64,000 nucleotides of DNA. It comes from Eleginops maclovinus. Its lineage: Eukaryota > Chordata > Actinopteri > Perciformes > Eleginopidae. This document shows, one piece after another, positions 1-13,234 of the stretch. The first letter of the stretch is position 1. Each line of letters begins with the position of its first letter. The position numbers and the translations under genes are program-made. The notes beneath the pieces are model-generated. The model did not search any database and had not been told where the DNA came from. It worked only from the letters and a program-made list of their open reading frames with translations. The stretch covers positions 11,626,921 to 11,690,920 of the forward strand of contig NC_086368.1 in assembly GCF_036324505.1 (NCBI RefSeq), written 5' to 3'.

Positions 1-2637
1 CATGTCACCTTCAGATCTACTTTATATGCACTGAAGGGCACAAATATGCGATCTCAAACTCATTTTGAAAGGCAGTTGTACGGAACAAAAAACTACTTTT
101 GGTTTTTATGTCAGTTCTTTTACTTTTCAGTGAGAATATTCTAAAGGCATACGATCTTGATTAAAAGTGAAGATGTCAAGATTATGAATTACTTAAGTTG
201 ATCTTGGCACCTTCCACTTTCACATATCTTTTCTTTGTTGTAAAAGAGAGAAAGCCTGTGTTATATCATTAATGGTGTATTTGCAATTTCCTTTAAAAGT
301 CAGGGACTGTAGAGCTTTTCCCAAGGGCCAATTGCTTCAATACTTCACTCTGACTGGTGGGAGTAGAATAATGTGTCCTACATTGAGTAATGTCGAACCA
401 AAACTACGAGCAAACACTTCTGCACCAAGTCATTTTTCACAGTGTGGCTTAAAAAGGTTTCATCTGCTCCTGGACAGCCTGATGTCGGCTGGAGTTTAAT
501 CGTCCCAAAGGGTGCACAGCAGGACAGAACCAGCAGAGACACATTTCTCAGTTTAGTATGATCACTGGCAGATCAGAGCGTTTTCTATTTGTATGAGCTG
601 AGTCCCTGCCCTTTTTTTATGTTTGGCTCGCCTGGTCTTTTTTGGTAAAAATGCTATTAAAACATGACCCCTGTGATGTATAATCAAGTAAAAATATATG
701 TAGGCTACAGGGATGTCACATGAATGTACAAATAGTAATGACACCAATATTACAAAACAAAAAGACAGACAAAAATGTTATGACTCAGAAATGTATTCAA
801 ATCCCACAGTGAAAAGTAGTCTGCACGTCTCTAGACATCAGAAAATAGTTCTTCCCAGTCTTGGTGACCATGGGGAAAAAAAAAATATTTCCAAGCACCA
901 AAACAATATGTATCTACAATATTTACAAAAAAGTCCTTTGGCTTTTTGTCCAAAAGGTTAGTAGTTCTCATTTGTCAACAGACTGCATGCAATGCTTCAT
1001 GGGATGCATTATTAGATCTATAGCCTCTATCTAAATCCTACAACTTCTAAATCTACTTCCATCATGGATAAATGTTCATAAAAGTCTTCCATTGTTTGTT
1101 TATATGATTCTTGAAAAAACATACAAACAAGCAGCAAAATGTATGATGAAGGTGTGGCCCTGGGCTAGAACATGCAAGTCAAGAGTGAAACATAAAATTT
1201 AAATTAAAATCGAGATATTCCTGTGAGAGTGCGGAAAACTCTGCCTCATGTTCCTCTTCTCTAGCTTTCTGTTCTTGGAACTGCATTATTTAGTGTACAA
1301 AGTGAAGATTTATATTTAGTAAACAGCGGATATTAGCCTCTGGCTTGAGAACACCAGATGGCTAATCAATACCTCCCAACCCATTGATGGGAAGTGAATG
1401 ACGGATGTGTTATTTAAAAATGAGGCTGCATTTGAATAAAATATGGTAAACTTGAGCATATTGGTACTTACTTATTTTGAAATTACTCTCCTTTGCACCT
1501 TTGAGCTTGGATGACTAACATGCTGCTAGTTAACAGTTTGCTTTTCTGCACCAGATAAACTTTGTCCATCCATCTGACTGACCTGTGTTTAGACCCTTAA
1601 ATATCTAATTCAATCAAACAAACAGACTAACCTGTCAAAGAAACCGCCAAATATTCTGAATTTATGATTTATGAAACTACAAAGTGAGATTAGGCTGTTA
1701 AAATGCTGAACAAAAGCCTGGAAAGGTAGAGAGTGGGGTTGTGTGAAGAGAGAAGGGCAGTATTTGGGGTTTCCCTTGACTCTGTCAGAGAGCTGCAAAG
1801 CCATCTGTCAAGTCTATTTTATGGGATTAAAGAGCTAAACCAAAAGCCAGGGGGGAGGATATTAAGGACCTGACAATGCGAGCAGGAGCAATTGATCTAT
1901 TTAAAACAGTAGTGGCAAAAGAGTTGGTGCAAGATTTGTTGCATTTTCATTTACTTTTCCCCCCCTGCTCTTGATTAGATCTGGATGGCCTTTGGGTAAA
2001 CATTGTCACTAGAACTAGAATTGACTTCTTCTAAGGACCAACATATAAGAGAATATGCGGGTGTCTCTGTAAAGCCTCCATTTTGTCTGTCGGTTTCTGC
2101 TTTAACGGCCTTTGTTAGGGCTTTCTCCCCAAGGATGTGAATAGTTAAATGCAATGCCAAACCCATTACTTCCTTGTTTACTTTTACTGTTACGCCCAGA
2201 GTTGTTGTTTGGGGTATTAATTCAGATGTACTGCATCACTAAGTTTTTATTGTTTCTTTTCATTATGACATATATTATTCTCTAATTGTTAAGAAACGGT
2301 TATTTAGGTCTACGTTTAATGATCTCTTGAAATAAATAATAAATGTTTATGAGATATTAAATTGTTAACAGAGTATTATTTTGTTCCATTCATAAACATA
2401 TGAGCATTTTACATCACGTTGAGCCCATCAGCAGCCAACAAGCAAAATCAGAATAGGAACAGGTTAATATAATTGTGGTTGCCCCTTTTACTCCTATTAC
2501 CCTTCCTGAGCACTACATCAGGGTTTTAGGGCCGTCAAGCATGTGATCACAAAGAAAGCACTGGGCCCTTACAGTTTGTCTACCAACCCAGATGATCAAC
2601 AGAAGATGCATAGCACACATCCACCACACCACCATCT
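1..2637. other. non-coding stretch, nothing recognised
   Basis: AT-rich sequence with only short reading frames (all under about 85 codons), none with a recognisable domain. I see no RNA gene, no clear transposon ends and no long repeat. It could be intergenic or intronic. Confidence 0.6.
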
Positions 2638-2846
2638 CACTTGGACAAGAAAGGGAGCTATGTGAGACTGCTGCGTTGACTATAGTTCAGCATTCACTAC
2701 CATAACTCCCTGCAGGCTTGTCACAGCTCATGGGCCTGGGATTAAACACCTCACTGTGCATGTGGATCCTTGACTTTCTCTCCGCAGGCTCACATACATC
2801 TCACAACCTCATTCTTAACAGTGGAGCGCTGGGTTTTGGGACCCAT
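2638..2846 (+). pseudogene. LINE reverse-transcriptase fragment (Rex1/L2/CR1-like)
   Basis: A short relic of a non-LTR retrotransposon reverse transcriptase. Reading the plus strand with small frameshifts gives HLDKKGSYVRLL, then DYSSAF, then LGLNTSLCMWILDFLS followed by SHTS and LILNSGA. These match, in order, the conserved block around the first catalytic Asp (DYSSAFN), the finger/palm helix (TSLCxWIxDFL) and the start of the TGxPQGC motif found in Rex1, L2 and CR1 type LINEs. The PQGC and YADD motifs are absent. At least two frame changes separate the blocks (near 2665 and 2730), so it cannot be functional. The clade cannot be settled from about 200 bases. Confidence 0.72.
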
Positions 2847-5800
2847 TCCAATCCCACTTCCCAATTTACCTTCTATTTACCTTTTGTTGCATTCCACTTA
2901 ATTTGGCTAAATTTAATTTAATCTATTCTTGTTTCAGTCCTGTCTGTTTTGTTTTTGTTATTTTTCAAGCACTTGTATGTTACCTTCTGTGGATACAAAG
3001 GTGCAATTTAAATATATTTGGTTTGATTGTTTCACAACTGTGTATTTTTAGCATCGTTTGCACTACATTGTGTCTTTTGATAAACCATTGTGTTGCCTCT
3101 AACTAAATGAATGAGGTAGAGGTGGATACCTGAGTTTTTTTCTTTTATTTAATGAATAAATGAAAAGTAAAAAATGGCACATTGTACTAAAGACAGCTAT
3201 AAAGAGGTAACTACAGTACTTACACATCTCCCAGTTACACATGACAATCCTAGAGTGCTGTCAAAGTGGGAATATTTAGTTTAAGAATGCAGAAGTTTGT
3301 TGATAAAATGAAGTTAAAAATGTGTACTAACCGGAGGGAGGGTTGACCTCTCAGTGACCCCAGGAGACTCCGGTGGGTGTAACATAAAAAACATACTCTG
3401 ATGGAAAATGTTTCCATTAAAGTTGATACAACCCATGTAAAATCATCTGGTAGCACATCATTTCTTTTCCATATAATGTGTAAGGATGTACTCAGTCTTG
3501 CCGCAGATGGCTGAAAGCAATATTTAATTTCAGATACTGTAGCTTCTGACTACGTGAAAAAAAGTCCAGTACCAAGATGGGTCGGAGGTCATTGGGTTAT
3601 TGCAAGACAGAATACCCTAAGGGACTTTATTTTGTTTTTATTGTTCTATATTTTAGTTTCTTTACTGTTCGTCGAAGAACGTTTTTTTTAGTTGTACAAT
3701 AAAATACATTCAAACAAATCATGATATTGGGAAGACACAATGCCATTATGTAGTCTTTTTTCTTAAAGCGTTTGTCTCAGGAACGTGTTTTACTCTGTGA
3801 TATTGTGAAAGGAATAAATGCTTACACACACTTAATTAAGCCATGACCCTTTCTCTTTCTAGAGACAAGCAGGCTAAGGCCACTGACTGCTTCTCAAGTC
3901 CCAAATCTCAGAACTTGAATGTAAAATATTGTGGGAATCTGACAAGATGACTACATCTCATCTCATCTCAACATTTGAGAGGTGTATCCTGTGTCTTTAA
4001 ACAATGTAGACAATTCTGCCTGACAGACCTTTTTACTTGTTTATTTTGCTGTGATCAGTTAATGTGAGGCCAACTCTCATCTGGAAGGGTGAAATCAAAA
4101 ATAAATAACCTCTTTTCAGAGGATATTGTTAAATAATCCTTTTCAAATCTAAATGAAACAGAGCAACAAAGATGATAAGAGTGACTTTTGTTACCTGAAC
4201 AAGGTGCATTGTCGGCTTTTCTTTGGCTGTTCTCACAAACAGCCCTACAGGCAGCGCTTCATACATAGGAAACCTTTGAGTGAACATCAGAGGGGGAAAT
4301 TTTCTTTGAAAATCAGTGAGAATACAAAATGTTCTTTCTTTTTCCTTCTAGTTTCTCCCCTTCCTATCTGTTTCAGTTATGCAAATATGAATGGACTTTG
4401 TGGGAGGGGTTATGCTGTCCAATTCTGTTATGTCCCACTTTAATTCAACAGACAGATTCATGGTCTTTCAGCAAAAAAAGAAGAGCTATTACCAAAAGGA
4501 ACTTTCTCTGAAATAATCCTCCAGAGAAGGAACACAAGGACCAAGTATCACATCCTCTGTGTTTCCAAAAGAGTGAATTCAAATATCTCAATAGAAAACT
4601 GGCATTATAAAGAAAATATTCTGGTTGGTATTCCCAAATGATATAACAGCACCGACAGACCCATAGTGTTTTTCCGCTGGGTGCAATTTGCCCTTTTTGT
4701 GCCTCATTGTGATTTTAAATCTGACAAACTATAATTGTGCTTTTGGCAAAGGCGTTGCCAGTACTTTCCAAACCTCCTGAAGGCTTAAAGTCAAGGAGAG
4801 ACCATTAAAACAACTTGAACAAAGGAATTAAGATAGGAGGGAGAGACAAGGAATCATTTGTTTTTTTCCGTTATATCAAAAATATAACTTTGGTTCATTT
4901 TTTCCTCTTTTGATCTTATGTATTTTTTACGACTTGATTCATTTAGCTTTGAATGACCCAGTCATTGCATTGTATTACTGCACTCTAAAATAGAATAAAA
5001 TAAAACTATAATGAATAGTTGTTAGCCATCACCACCTCTCTAAAGATGCTAATAATTCAGCGTAACTGCATGCAGCTCTGAGCGGTAATACTTGTAAATT
5101 GGACTGATTTTGCATTGAGGATCTTTTCTTTAGAAAAGGCACCAATTTTGCGCATATCATCTAGCTGAAATATGTACAAAGAGCACAGGAGAAACAAAAT
5201 GCTTTTAACTTGGCAGCAAAATTAGGGGTGCATTTTACCCTTTGTGGGTGCTTTTTGGATTTCACAGGAATTATTTTGTCATTTTGGCACAGATTTTGCA
5301 GTTCTCAAAAGCCAACAAGTAGTACTATCATTTCCCCCTAAGTGTTCTGTGTAAAGCGGCATGTTTACTGATCAATCGGGATTGAGCAGCTAGTTTGTCA
5401 GAGAAAAACAAAGAAAAACTTGTTTTTCAATTGTAATGATGCAATATTTTCATTACCGTCTGAAAAGCTCAGTGTTGGCGCCTGTCTCTTTAAGTCACTT
5501 ACCTGAGAAAGTGCAATGTGTTCTGATTAGCAGGCAAGTAAAATTGCACAAGTAATGGTCAAGGCTATGGTAGAAATGTTCACAGGGGGGCGTGTATATT
5601 CCACTGAGCCTGTATTTGTCATAGGTACTGTAGGTGAGCCTAATCAGAATGGTTTGTTGAATATCATTTTTTCTGACCACGGCAGCCCGCAAAACACCAA
5701 TTGAGATGTTTAGTTTCATAGTTTGTCTGTAATTACGCACTCCAGATTACAATGTATGTGCACAAGCAGTTTTCAAAATCTGACACTGCTCTTTTAACTC

Positions 5801-6852
5801 CATCCTGTACATCTTTACCTCAAGATATGGCAACAGTAACTAATATTGGAGAGCGTTTTTTTTTTATAGCTAAAGCGTCAAAAAGTGTCTGTATACAGAA
5901 GAACATTTGTCTACTGGTTAACCTAAATTCAGATACAATTGGTGTCAGCTATCGATATACTATATATATTGCAAGCCTGATTTGAATGTTCAAATTTGAA
6001 TTGTGAATCAAATACCTCCACCCTGATGGCACCTGCATTCTTATCTGTTTGTGCAGCAGCAAGTGATGACTGTTATGCTCATGCAGTCTTCATGTTCCTT
6101 CGCAGTAGCAATGTGCTTTTCAGGGATAACTTTTAAAATCACATTATTTTCATTTCACATTCTAGCAGCTCCCTGGATGAATAGCCACTGTATGTGCACA
6201 CACCTCTGAATCCTCAAGGTTAGGGTGAATACTTTGTTATCAAAGGTGAAATTGTGAGGCCAAATCTGTGCTGTACAGACTTCTCTTTGCTTTTGGACAG
6301 GAGATCAGCTTTAAAGAAGTCCTGAGTGTCACTTCAAAGATGTCTTCTTGTGTGGCTGTTTGGTGTTAAAAGTGTGTTTTTTAATCTACAACCCTGTAAT
6401 CTTCTAACCAAATTTCCGTCTCCCCTTCCCACCTCTGGTTTGCTCTGGTTAATGAAGGATCTTTTTTGTTGTTAACTCAGAAGACACAAAATCAAAGAGT
6501 CTTCAAAGTGGGGATATGCTTCTCAGGCATAGCACTCTCAGAAATATCATGTAAATAATGAGAACATTAAACTGTGTACCAAAGCCATAAAATAAAAATA
6601 ATTATTTATTAGCTTCTTAGAAGACACTTTTTAAAATAATGAGTAGCATATAACTCTAACCAACCTCATACCTGCTGTTTCATCAGGTCGTTTATGCAGG
6701 TTCTTCAAAGCTTCATCACATTTTCCTGCAACTCTCTTGAACGCTATTAATAAGACCAATACATGTTGTTTTTGAGTGGTTGCTTTAATGAGTGCAGAAG
6801 GAAAGAAGACTGTCAATTCTGCTTCACTACATTTGTTATTCACAAAGTACAT
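2847..6852. other. non-coding stretch, nothing recognised
   Basis: No gene, RNA or transposon end recognised. It contains a short TCTCA run near 3956 and ordinary AT-rich sequence. The small open frames have no domain-like composition. Confidence 0.55.
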
Positions 6853-6860
6853 GTTTAAAG

Positions 6861-8536
6861 TAGGGCTGTCACAATATTAGATTTTCACTCCTCGGTTATC
6901 GTGGCCAAAATAATTGACAATAATGATATTAATCACGATATCTATAGAAATGTTAACAAAATAATAATAAAAATGCTATCAGTCAAATGCATCTCAAATT
7001 CTTTAGGTTATTGTGCATGTTGTGTCTAGCGTAAAAAAAACTGTTGTCTTCTTGGGTTTTTGTATTTTGGAGCAACTGTTGTCATCAGTGCTTTCTAACA
7101 ATTCCAAAGGACATCATGCTTTGCTATAAAGTAGGCCAATGATTTAGTGATGGCTTCATTCTGACATGCACAAGCCATGTCTACTTTCCTTTACTTATCC
7201 ATTGACTCAAACACCGTTAGCTGACCTGAATCCCTGGCTCTGTCTTGCTTCTTTGACGCTGCGGTTTCCTAACAAATAACCAGGGGAGAGAAAATACTGT
7301 TTAGTCCAACGCCATGATAACTAAACTCTAACACAGCGATTCCCAAAGTGTGGTGCTGCCACCAGGGGGTGCGCGAGATGAAACATGTAATGGTGGTCTG
7401 GTGTAAAAATATTACACAGTGGTGTGTTTCAAGTGTGATTTTTCCATAAACTAGAATAAAGAACAGGAATAATAAACATGTCCTTTGTAATCCCTTTTAT
7501 TTTAAATCAAAAAACTATAATTTATTCGTTTTTGATAGAAACGTAGAAGACTGTCTTCTTCTACGTTTCACTGTAGCCTAGGATATATGCCTACAACTCG
7601 TTTCATTCATTCTTTCAAATATGATTAACTGGCTGAACCAGTGTTAAGGAGCGTTATCGCCACCTACTGGTTGGAGTTTGAACCAGATAGTTACTGGCGT
7701 TGGATTATGTACGATATTATGTATTATTTACATATCGTCAATATTTCATCTTTTAAATATCACTGTAGCGGCCCCTCAACTTGAATAAACAGGCTTGGAG
7801 TGTTTCCTTACGGGTGTACTTTATTCAGACGAGTGTGCATTGCACAAACACCGTGAAAACTTAAAAGGAAAATGACAAAGGCAATTTAGCTAGATACAAA
7901 TAATGCCTTGACAAATGCACTTAAGCAAGCTAGCATCAAATAGATAACGACATTATCATGAAATGAATCACATTACTATTTACATTACATCATTTACACA
8001 AACGTAAGAAATGAATACATATGAAATAGACAGTACATTACAATGAAACACATACCTCGCTCCGCATATCGAGGGGTGCTAAAGAGTGGTGATCCAGGGA
8101 AGACTGCCGCCATTAACTTAACGTTGGAGAGCTAGCTAGCAACTTCATACGTTATTTTTTAAACTGCTACTGCCAAGCAAATAGAGCACTCATTCAAACG
8201 GGTTTGACCAGGAATGCTGCAATGTAATATAACACTTCAAGGAACGCTTTAGAGAACACGTTAATTTAAAGTTATAATACTATTTTGAGATCTCTGACTC
8301 TAGACATGCATTGTCTTGTAACGTGCCTTCTTGTGTTATACCTTCAGCGAGCGTGCACGTTCTGGAAGGATTGGTTCACCGTGCAGATAGCATGATGTCA
8401 AAATAAAAGTCACATGAGATAAAAAGTAACTCAGAATAAAGGATAAAATATAATAACAGGATAAGCATAATAGACACTGCTAGTGGCCATCTACAATCAC
8501 GGTTACCGTAAATACCAGTATATTGTGACACCCCTA
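6861..8536. mobile_element. hAT-like DNA transposon, non-autonomous
   Basis: The left end reads TAGGGCTGTCACAATAT. The right end, read inward from the other strand, is TAGGGGTGTCACAATATAC, giving terminal inverted repeats of about 17 bases with one mismatch. The element is flanked by a perfect 8-bp duplication GTTTAAAG at 6853-6860 and 8537-8544, the duplication length typical of hAT elements. No transposase reading frame is left inside the 1676 bases; the longest frames are under 75 codons. Inside, around 7338, is a CAGCGATTCCCAAAGTGTGG stretch that resembles the end of another hAT family and may be a nested piece. A GAAACGTAGAAGAC / GTCTTCTTCTACGTTTC palindrome lies at 7538-7570. Confidence 0.82.
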
Positions 8537-8734
8537 GTTTAAAGACTGAAATACATTGCCCTGAGCTGACACTGATATTGTAAGAAACAAATAGTGCCAA
8601 GTGTTGGAAAATAGATTACTTCACCTCACAGCTCTTACAGTGGTCCTTTCACTCATCCTGTGGAGTTTTCAAAAACTGCCCTTGGCAATGGGTCATCCAG
8701 CAAAGCGGCTTTACTTGTTTGAAAGTAACATAAA

Positions 8735-9182
8735 CAGTGGTGTAAAGTAACTAAGCATATTTACACAAGTACTGTACTGTATTTTACTTGAGTATTTCCA
8801 TTTTATTGCTACAGATTTGGATTAATGATGTGAAATATAATCAACACTTAATCAGACTTTAGTTACACCTTCGGTATACAAAGTCATTCAAACTAGCTAC
8901 ACCCAGCTTTGATAACACTTTATAAGTATTGATGCATTCAAGTTTCATGCATCAATAATTATAATCAAAACATAATATAGAGTATATTATTCTGAAATTG
9001 ACCAATTTGCATAATGTCTACTTTTGCTTTTGATTATTTAAGTATAATTTGAAGCTAATACTTTTGTACTTTTACTTGAGTAACATTTGATAGCAGGACA
9101 TTTACTTGTAAAAGAGTATTCCTAAACTCTGGTACTTCTACTTTTACTTAAGTACAAGATCTGAGTACTTCTTCCACCTCTG
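8735..9182. mobile_element. hAT-like MITE
   Basis: The left end is CAGTGGTGTAAAGTAAC and the right end, read from the other strand, is CAGAGGTGGAAGAAGTACTCAG. This is the common teleost family rich in AAGTA/TACTT subterminal motifs. Flanks AACATAAA (8727-8734) and AACATACA (9183-9190) form an 8-bp target duplication with one mismatch. There is no coding capacity. It is the same family as the MITE that hosts the gypsy element at 39835-45628 and a more diverged copy at 35806-36336. Confidence 0.8.
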
Positions 9183-9190
9183 AACATACA

Positions 9191-12100
9191 TTATGACAGT
9201 AGATTTTACTTCATAGCAGAGTTAAATGTAAAACCATTTATCCATATAAAATACATCACTGAAAACATAAGAAGATTTATTGGCATGTCCTGTATAAAAA
9301 TTTCAAATTAATACTATGTGTTTTTGTTGTTTTTCTGAGTTGGTGAAGCACCCATATAGCAGGGAACACCTGGTCGTACTCCTTTGGATAGATTTAAGGG
9401 ACAGTTTCCTTTAATGATGTCCCTCACTCACAGTGTAACAGCAGCTGGTAAATCGACTTTTTTTTTTACTGATAAATGGTGCTTCATCTCTAGAGGGACG
9501 TTCATTTTCACTCAACGACCACCACAACTGCTCAGTGAAAAACATTTCCTCAACCAAGTCAGTCATTCTACTCATTGACAAGGCAGGCAATCTAGCTGAG
9601 TGTTATGGCATTGTTAAAGCCTATAAATGTACTTATGAGATTATGGAGCTGCCATTGTAAAGATGTAAAAAATGAACATCTTCTCCCACATAGGCTTTGT
9701 AAACTCTCTGGAGGATAAATTAGTATTGTTTTCAATTTTCATTCAACTTACACTTGAAAAGGTTTGCCTCTTTTATTGCAGTCCTATTGCTTTTATCTAA
9801 CAATGCCGTAGGTATATCCTGGATATTGACAATTGCAGGATTAGATTATTGAAAGACTGTTGCCAAGATAAGGATCTACCCTGGGTCTGCCTCAGTGGTC
9901 CCAAGGCTGTCATTGAGAAGTGTACAATTCTCGATAATTTACATTTTAACACTTCCTGAAAGACAGGTCCATTAAGAGACCCTCAGGAGGAGTTCCCTGT
10001 GGTCTATACTTTTATGAATCTTCCAGAAGGGTTTTTATTGGCTCTGCCTGGCTGTATGTGCCAGATAGCTCCCACGGCTACTGTGCAGCATATAAAAAAG
10101 GAATGGTAATTAACGGATAAACAACATTTTACGAAGGGATACAGTGATAATAACATTATCTCTTAGGGAGCAGACTATTTTTCAGGAAATGCTGTGGAAG
10201 GGCATGTAGAGAAATTTGCAGCCATAATTACTGTCTATGCATCGTATGTCTGATGTATTAATTAAATATTTTGTTTATGTGTGTAGCCATCATATATTAA
10301 CCACATGGATGGTCAGTTTCAACATTATGTTATTAAATGGAAATAGTGCTGAATAACTAGGATCTTAATTAAGCGTTCAAACCTATATACTGTAACCATT
10401 GCTGTTTTTTGTTGTTTAACACCAAGCCATTTAAAGACATTAGACATTAGACGTTTTTCATTTCATATAAAAACAATGAATCAATTATTATTGAGTCATT
10501 GATATTAATGCATTGATAATGAAACGAGTATTTAACATTTGCACAAAACCACCATTTTCATTGGGTTGGAAAGAAAACGGAGATCATTGTTTTTGATTCA
10601 GCTCACTCATAAAAGATACAAAATCCAAATAGAAATAGAAACCCAAAACCAGTTTCCACAGACTTCCAACACACCAAACCTCTGATACATTAAGTGTCAC
10701 AAGGCTCTGTGCTCTAATTATCCAGGAAGAAAGTGTGAATCTGTTGAAATTTAAAACGCATTTGGTCTTAGCGAAAACGTTGACTGCGCCTGCATCACTT
10801 ACACAGCTTCCATGTCAACTGCAAATGTGATCTGTGGTTAAATTAATTGTTTTGTGAAAAAAAAATAAAAAAATCCCCAGCATCCATGATGTACTGAACA
10901 TTAGTTGACAAGAACACAGCGTCAGGCGGATTGAATAAATTGAAACAAAATGGCAGCTGATCTTGATGTTCAGACAAGTCAATGTATTTTTGCCATGATA
11001 AAATATAAAGTAGAGCCAAACTCTGAAATATCTTGGACATGGCAGCCTAGTGGACAGTCATTTATGCATGTGCAATCACTGCTCAGGACGGACCAAATAT
11101 TCCTGGATGCTTCTCTGAAGGGGTCTTAGAAAGGAATCTGCAGGGGCATTGGCGTAAAACTTATGTTGGCCTTGGCCGGTTGGTACATAGCTCATATTAA
11201 CCGTATGCTGGAATGCCAGTTTCGATCACTTTGACCAGTGGTGGGAATACATGCACAGATCTGGCTGCTCCTGCTTATGCACCACAGACACACATACAGT
11301 ATACAGATAAACAAATCATATGATTGTAAATCTTCGGCTCCTGTCGGAATCCAAAGTTGTACAAAGGTCAATGCTTCGAAATATACTCACAAAATTGGTT
11401 ATGCTTTTGTTTTGATTAATATAGTCTTTCACATACTCACTTGGATTGGTGTTACTCTACATTTCACATTTCTCCTTTGAAAATTCACATCTTTTTCGAT
11501 AATATTTCCCACATTTATCTAAAATTAAACAAGTGTAAAGGTTATTTTCAAAGCTATAGGCATTGAGAGTAAAAAAGCATTACTGCTTTTGCTCAATGAC
11601 ACCTTGTGATTAATTTAGCTCCTGGGAATGACCTGCTGTTCACATTAGGCTGTCCCTCCTTCAGGTAAATTCAGCTGTCCTCTTACTACAAACAAATCGT
11701 TTTTCAATACAAATGTTTTAAAAAGATCTCTAAAGGTCTTTAAAAGCAGTATAATCCTTTTTTCACTCAACAAGACAGTTCTATGAAATGCATACTCCTC
11801 ATTTCCCACAAGCATCATAATGGATAATCTTAGCCTTAAGATGTTTGTTTTTTTAGGAATCGGGCCCAGGACATTGAGTATCTCCTTCTAGAAATAAAAA
11901 ATACGTATTCAAAGACTAGATGTGTCAGTGCCACTTCAAAATAAAAGAACATGTTTACTTCATTTACCAACTCAATAAAAAAATCCAAATACTTCACAGA
12001 GCACACATGCTGTGATAGGCATTTCTGCTTACAAGTGCATTCTTATTTTTTCTTGTTTTCTTACTATTATTTTTTTCTCATGTGAACTCAGCGCTCTGTT

Positions 12101-13234
12101 ATGGAAAGAAAGTTGCTTGCAAGGCACAAAAATAATATGAACTGATCCATAAACTACCCTTTAGTAAGTAGACTTCCTTTCAGATGACCACTTACAGAAG
12201 AAATAGTGCCTAAGATAGTTTACTCAATTATCGTCAAAATGCCTTATGATGAAAATACAGTAGGTGTAAAGCAACACTCAGCCTAATGGCTCAATGCTGA
12301 TGCTGTAATTGTGAAAGCAATATCTTAAAAGCTGCAGAAGTCTCTTATTAAAAATCAATACATATCCCTTCCATCAAATGTCTCTTCTGGCATTTTTTTT
12401 TAAGCATCAACAGTAAAGCATCAGTAGATAGTGTATGAATCAAGCTTTTTGCAAAAAAACGATCCGCAAGAAGTCGGTTGGAGGAGCTATTTTTCTGAGG
12501 TTAGACCTATGCTTTGTGATATCTCAAGAAAATGTTTAAGTATTTGCTTTGACCTTGAATCACTGGCCTCCTCTTATTGAAATAAATGATGCAGGTGAAG
12601 GAGATAAAGAGTCCTCTACTACTTCAAATCTCTCTTCAACTCTGTATCACTCCATACAGTATGCTTCAGAGATTTGTGATGGCGAGCAATCAAGTTCATG
12701 AAAAAATGAAGATATATACCCAGTCCACATTTGCTGCTTCACTTTCAAACAAGCCTTATCAAAAATTAAGACATTCTTTCTAGTGTTTCGGAGGGAATTT
12801 AGAGTAATTAAACCCAAAATGGACTCTCTCTTTGTTTGAGAAAACATACAGCCAAAAAACCTCTTGAGGCCCAAGTGGCTCCACTGTGGGCAGAAAATGT
12901 GGCCCTTGTGCATTTAACTAGAGAGTTACCGCAAAACGTATGATGGCATATCTTTCTTTTATTTAATTACCATATAAATGAAATTTTGAATAAGTCATTG
13001 GTCCTTTCTGCGCAGGTCATACCTTCCATAGGGGTGAACCTGCAGTCTGGAATACTGGAATGGTGGGGCACGGCTGCCAAAGTGTCAGTGAACAGCATGA
13101 GTGGTGCAGTAACACCTGCTGTGGAGAGGCCCTGAGGCTGGTACAGGCCTGATATGGAGGTGCATGCTTTTTCAAAACAGAACAGGCTAAAACCTCTTCA
13201 AAAAATAGTTGTGTGCCCCTGGTACTCTACTACG
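9191..13234. other. non-coding stretch, nothing recognised
   Basis: AT-rich sequence without recognisable genes or transposon termini. The short open frames lack domain features or good splice context. Confidence 0.55.
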
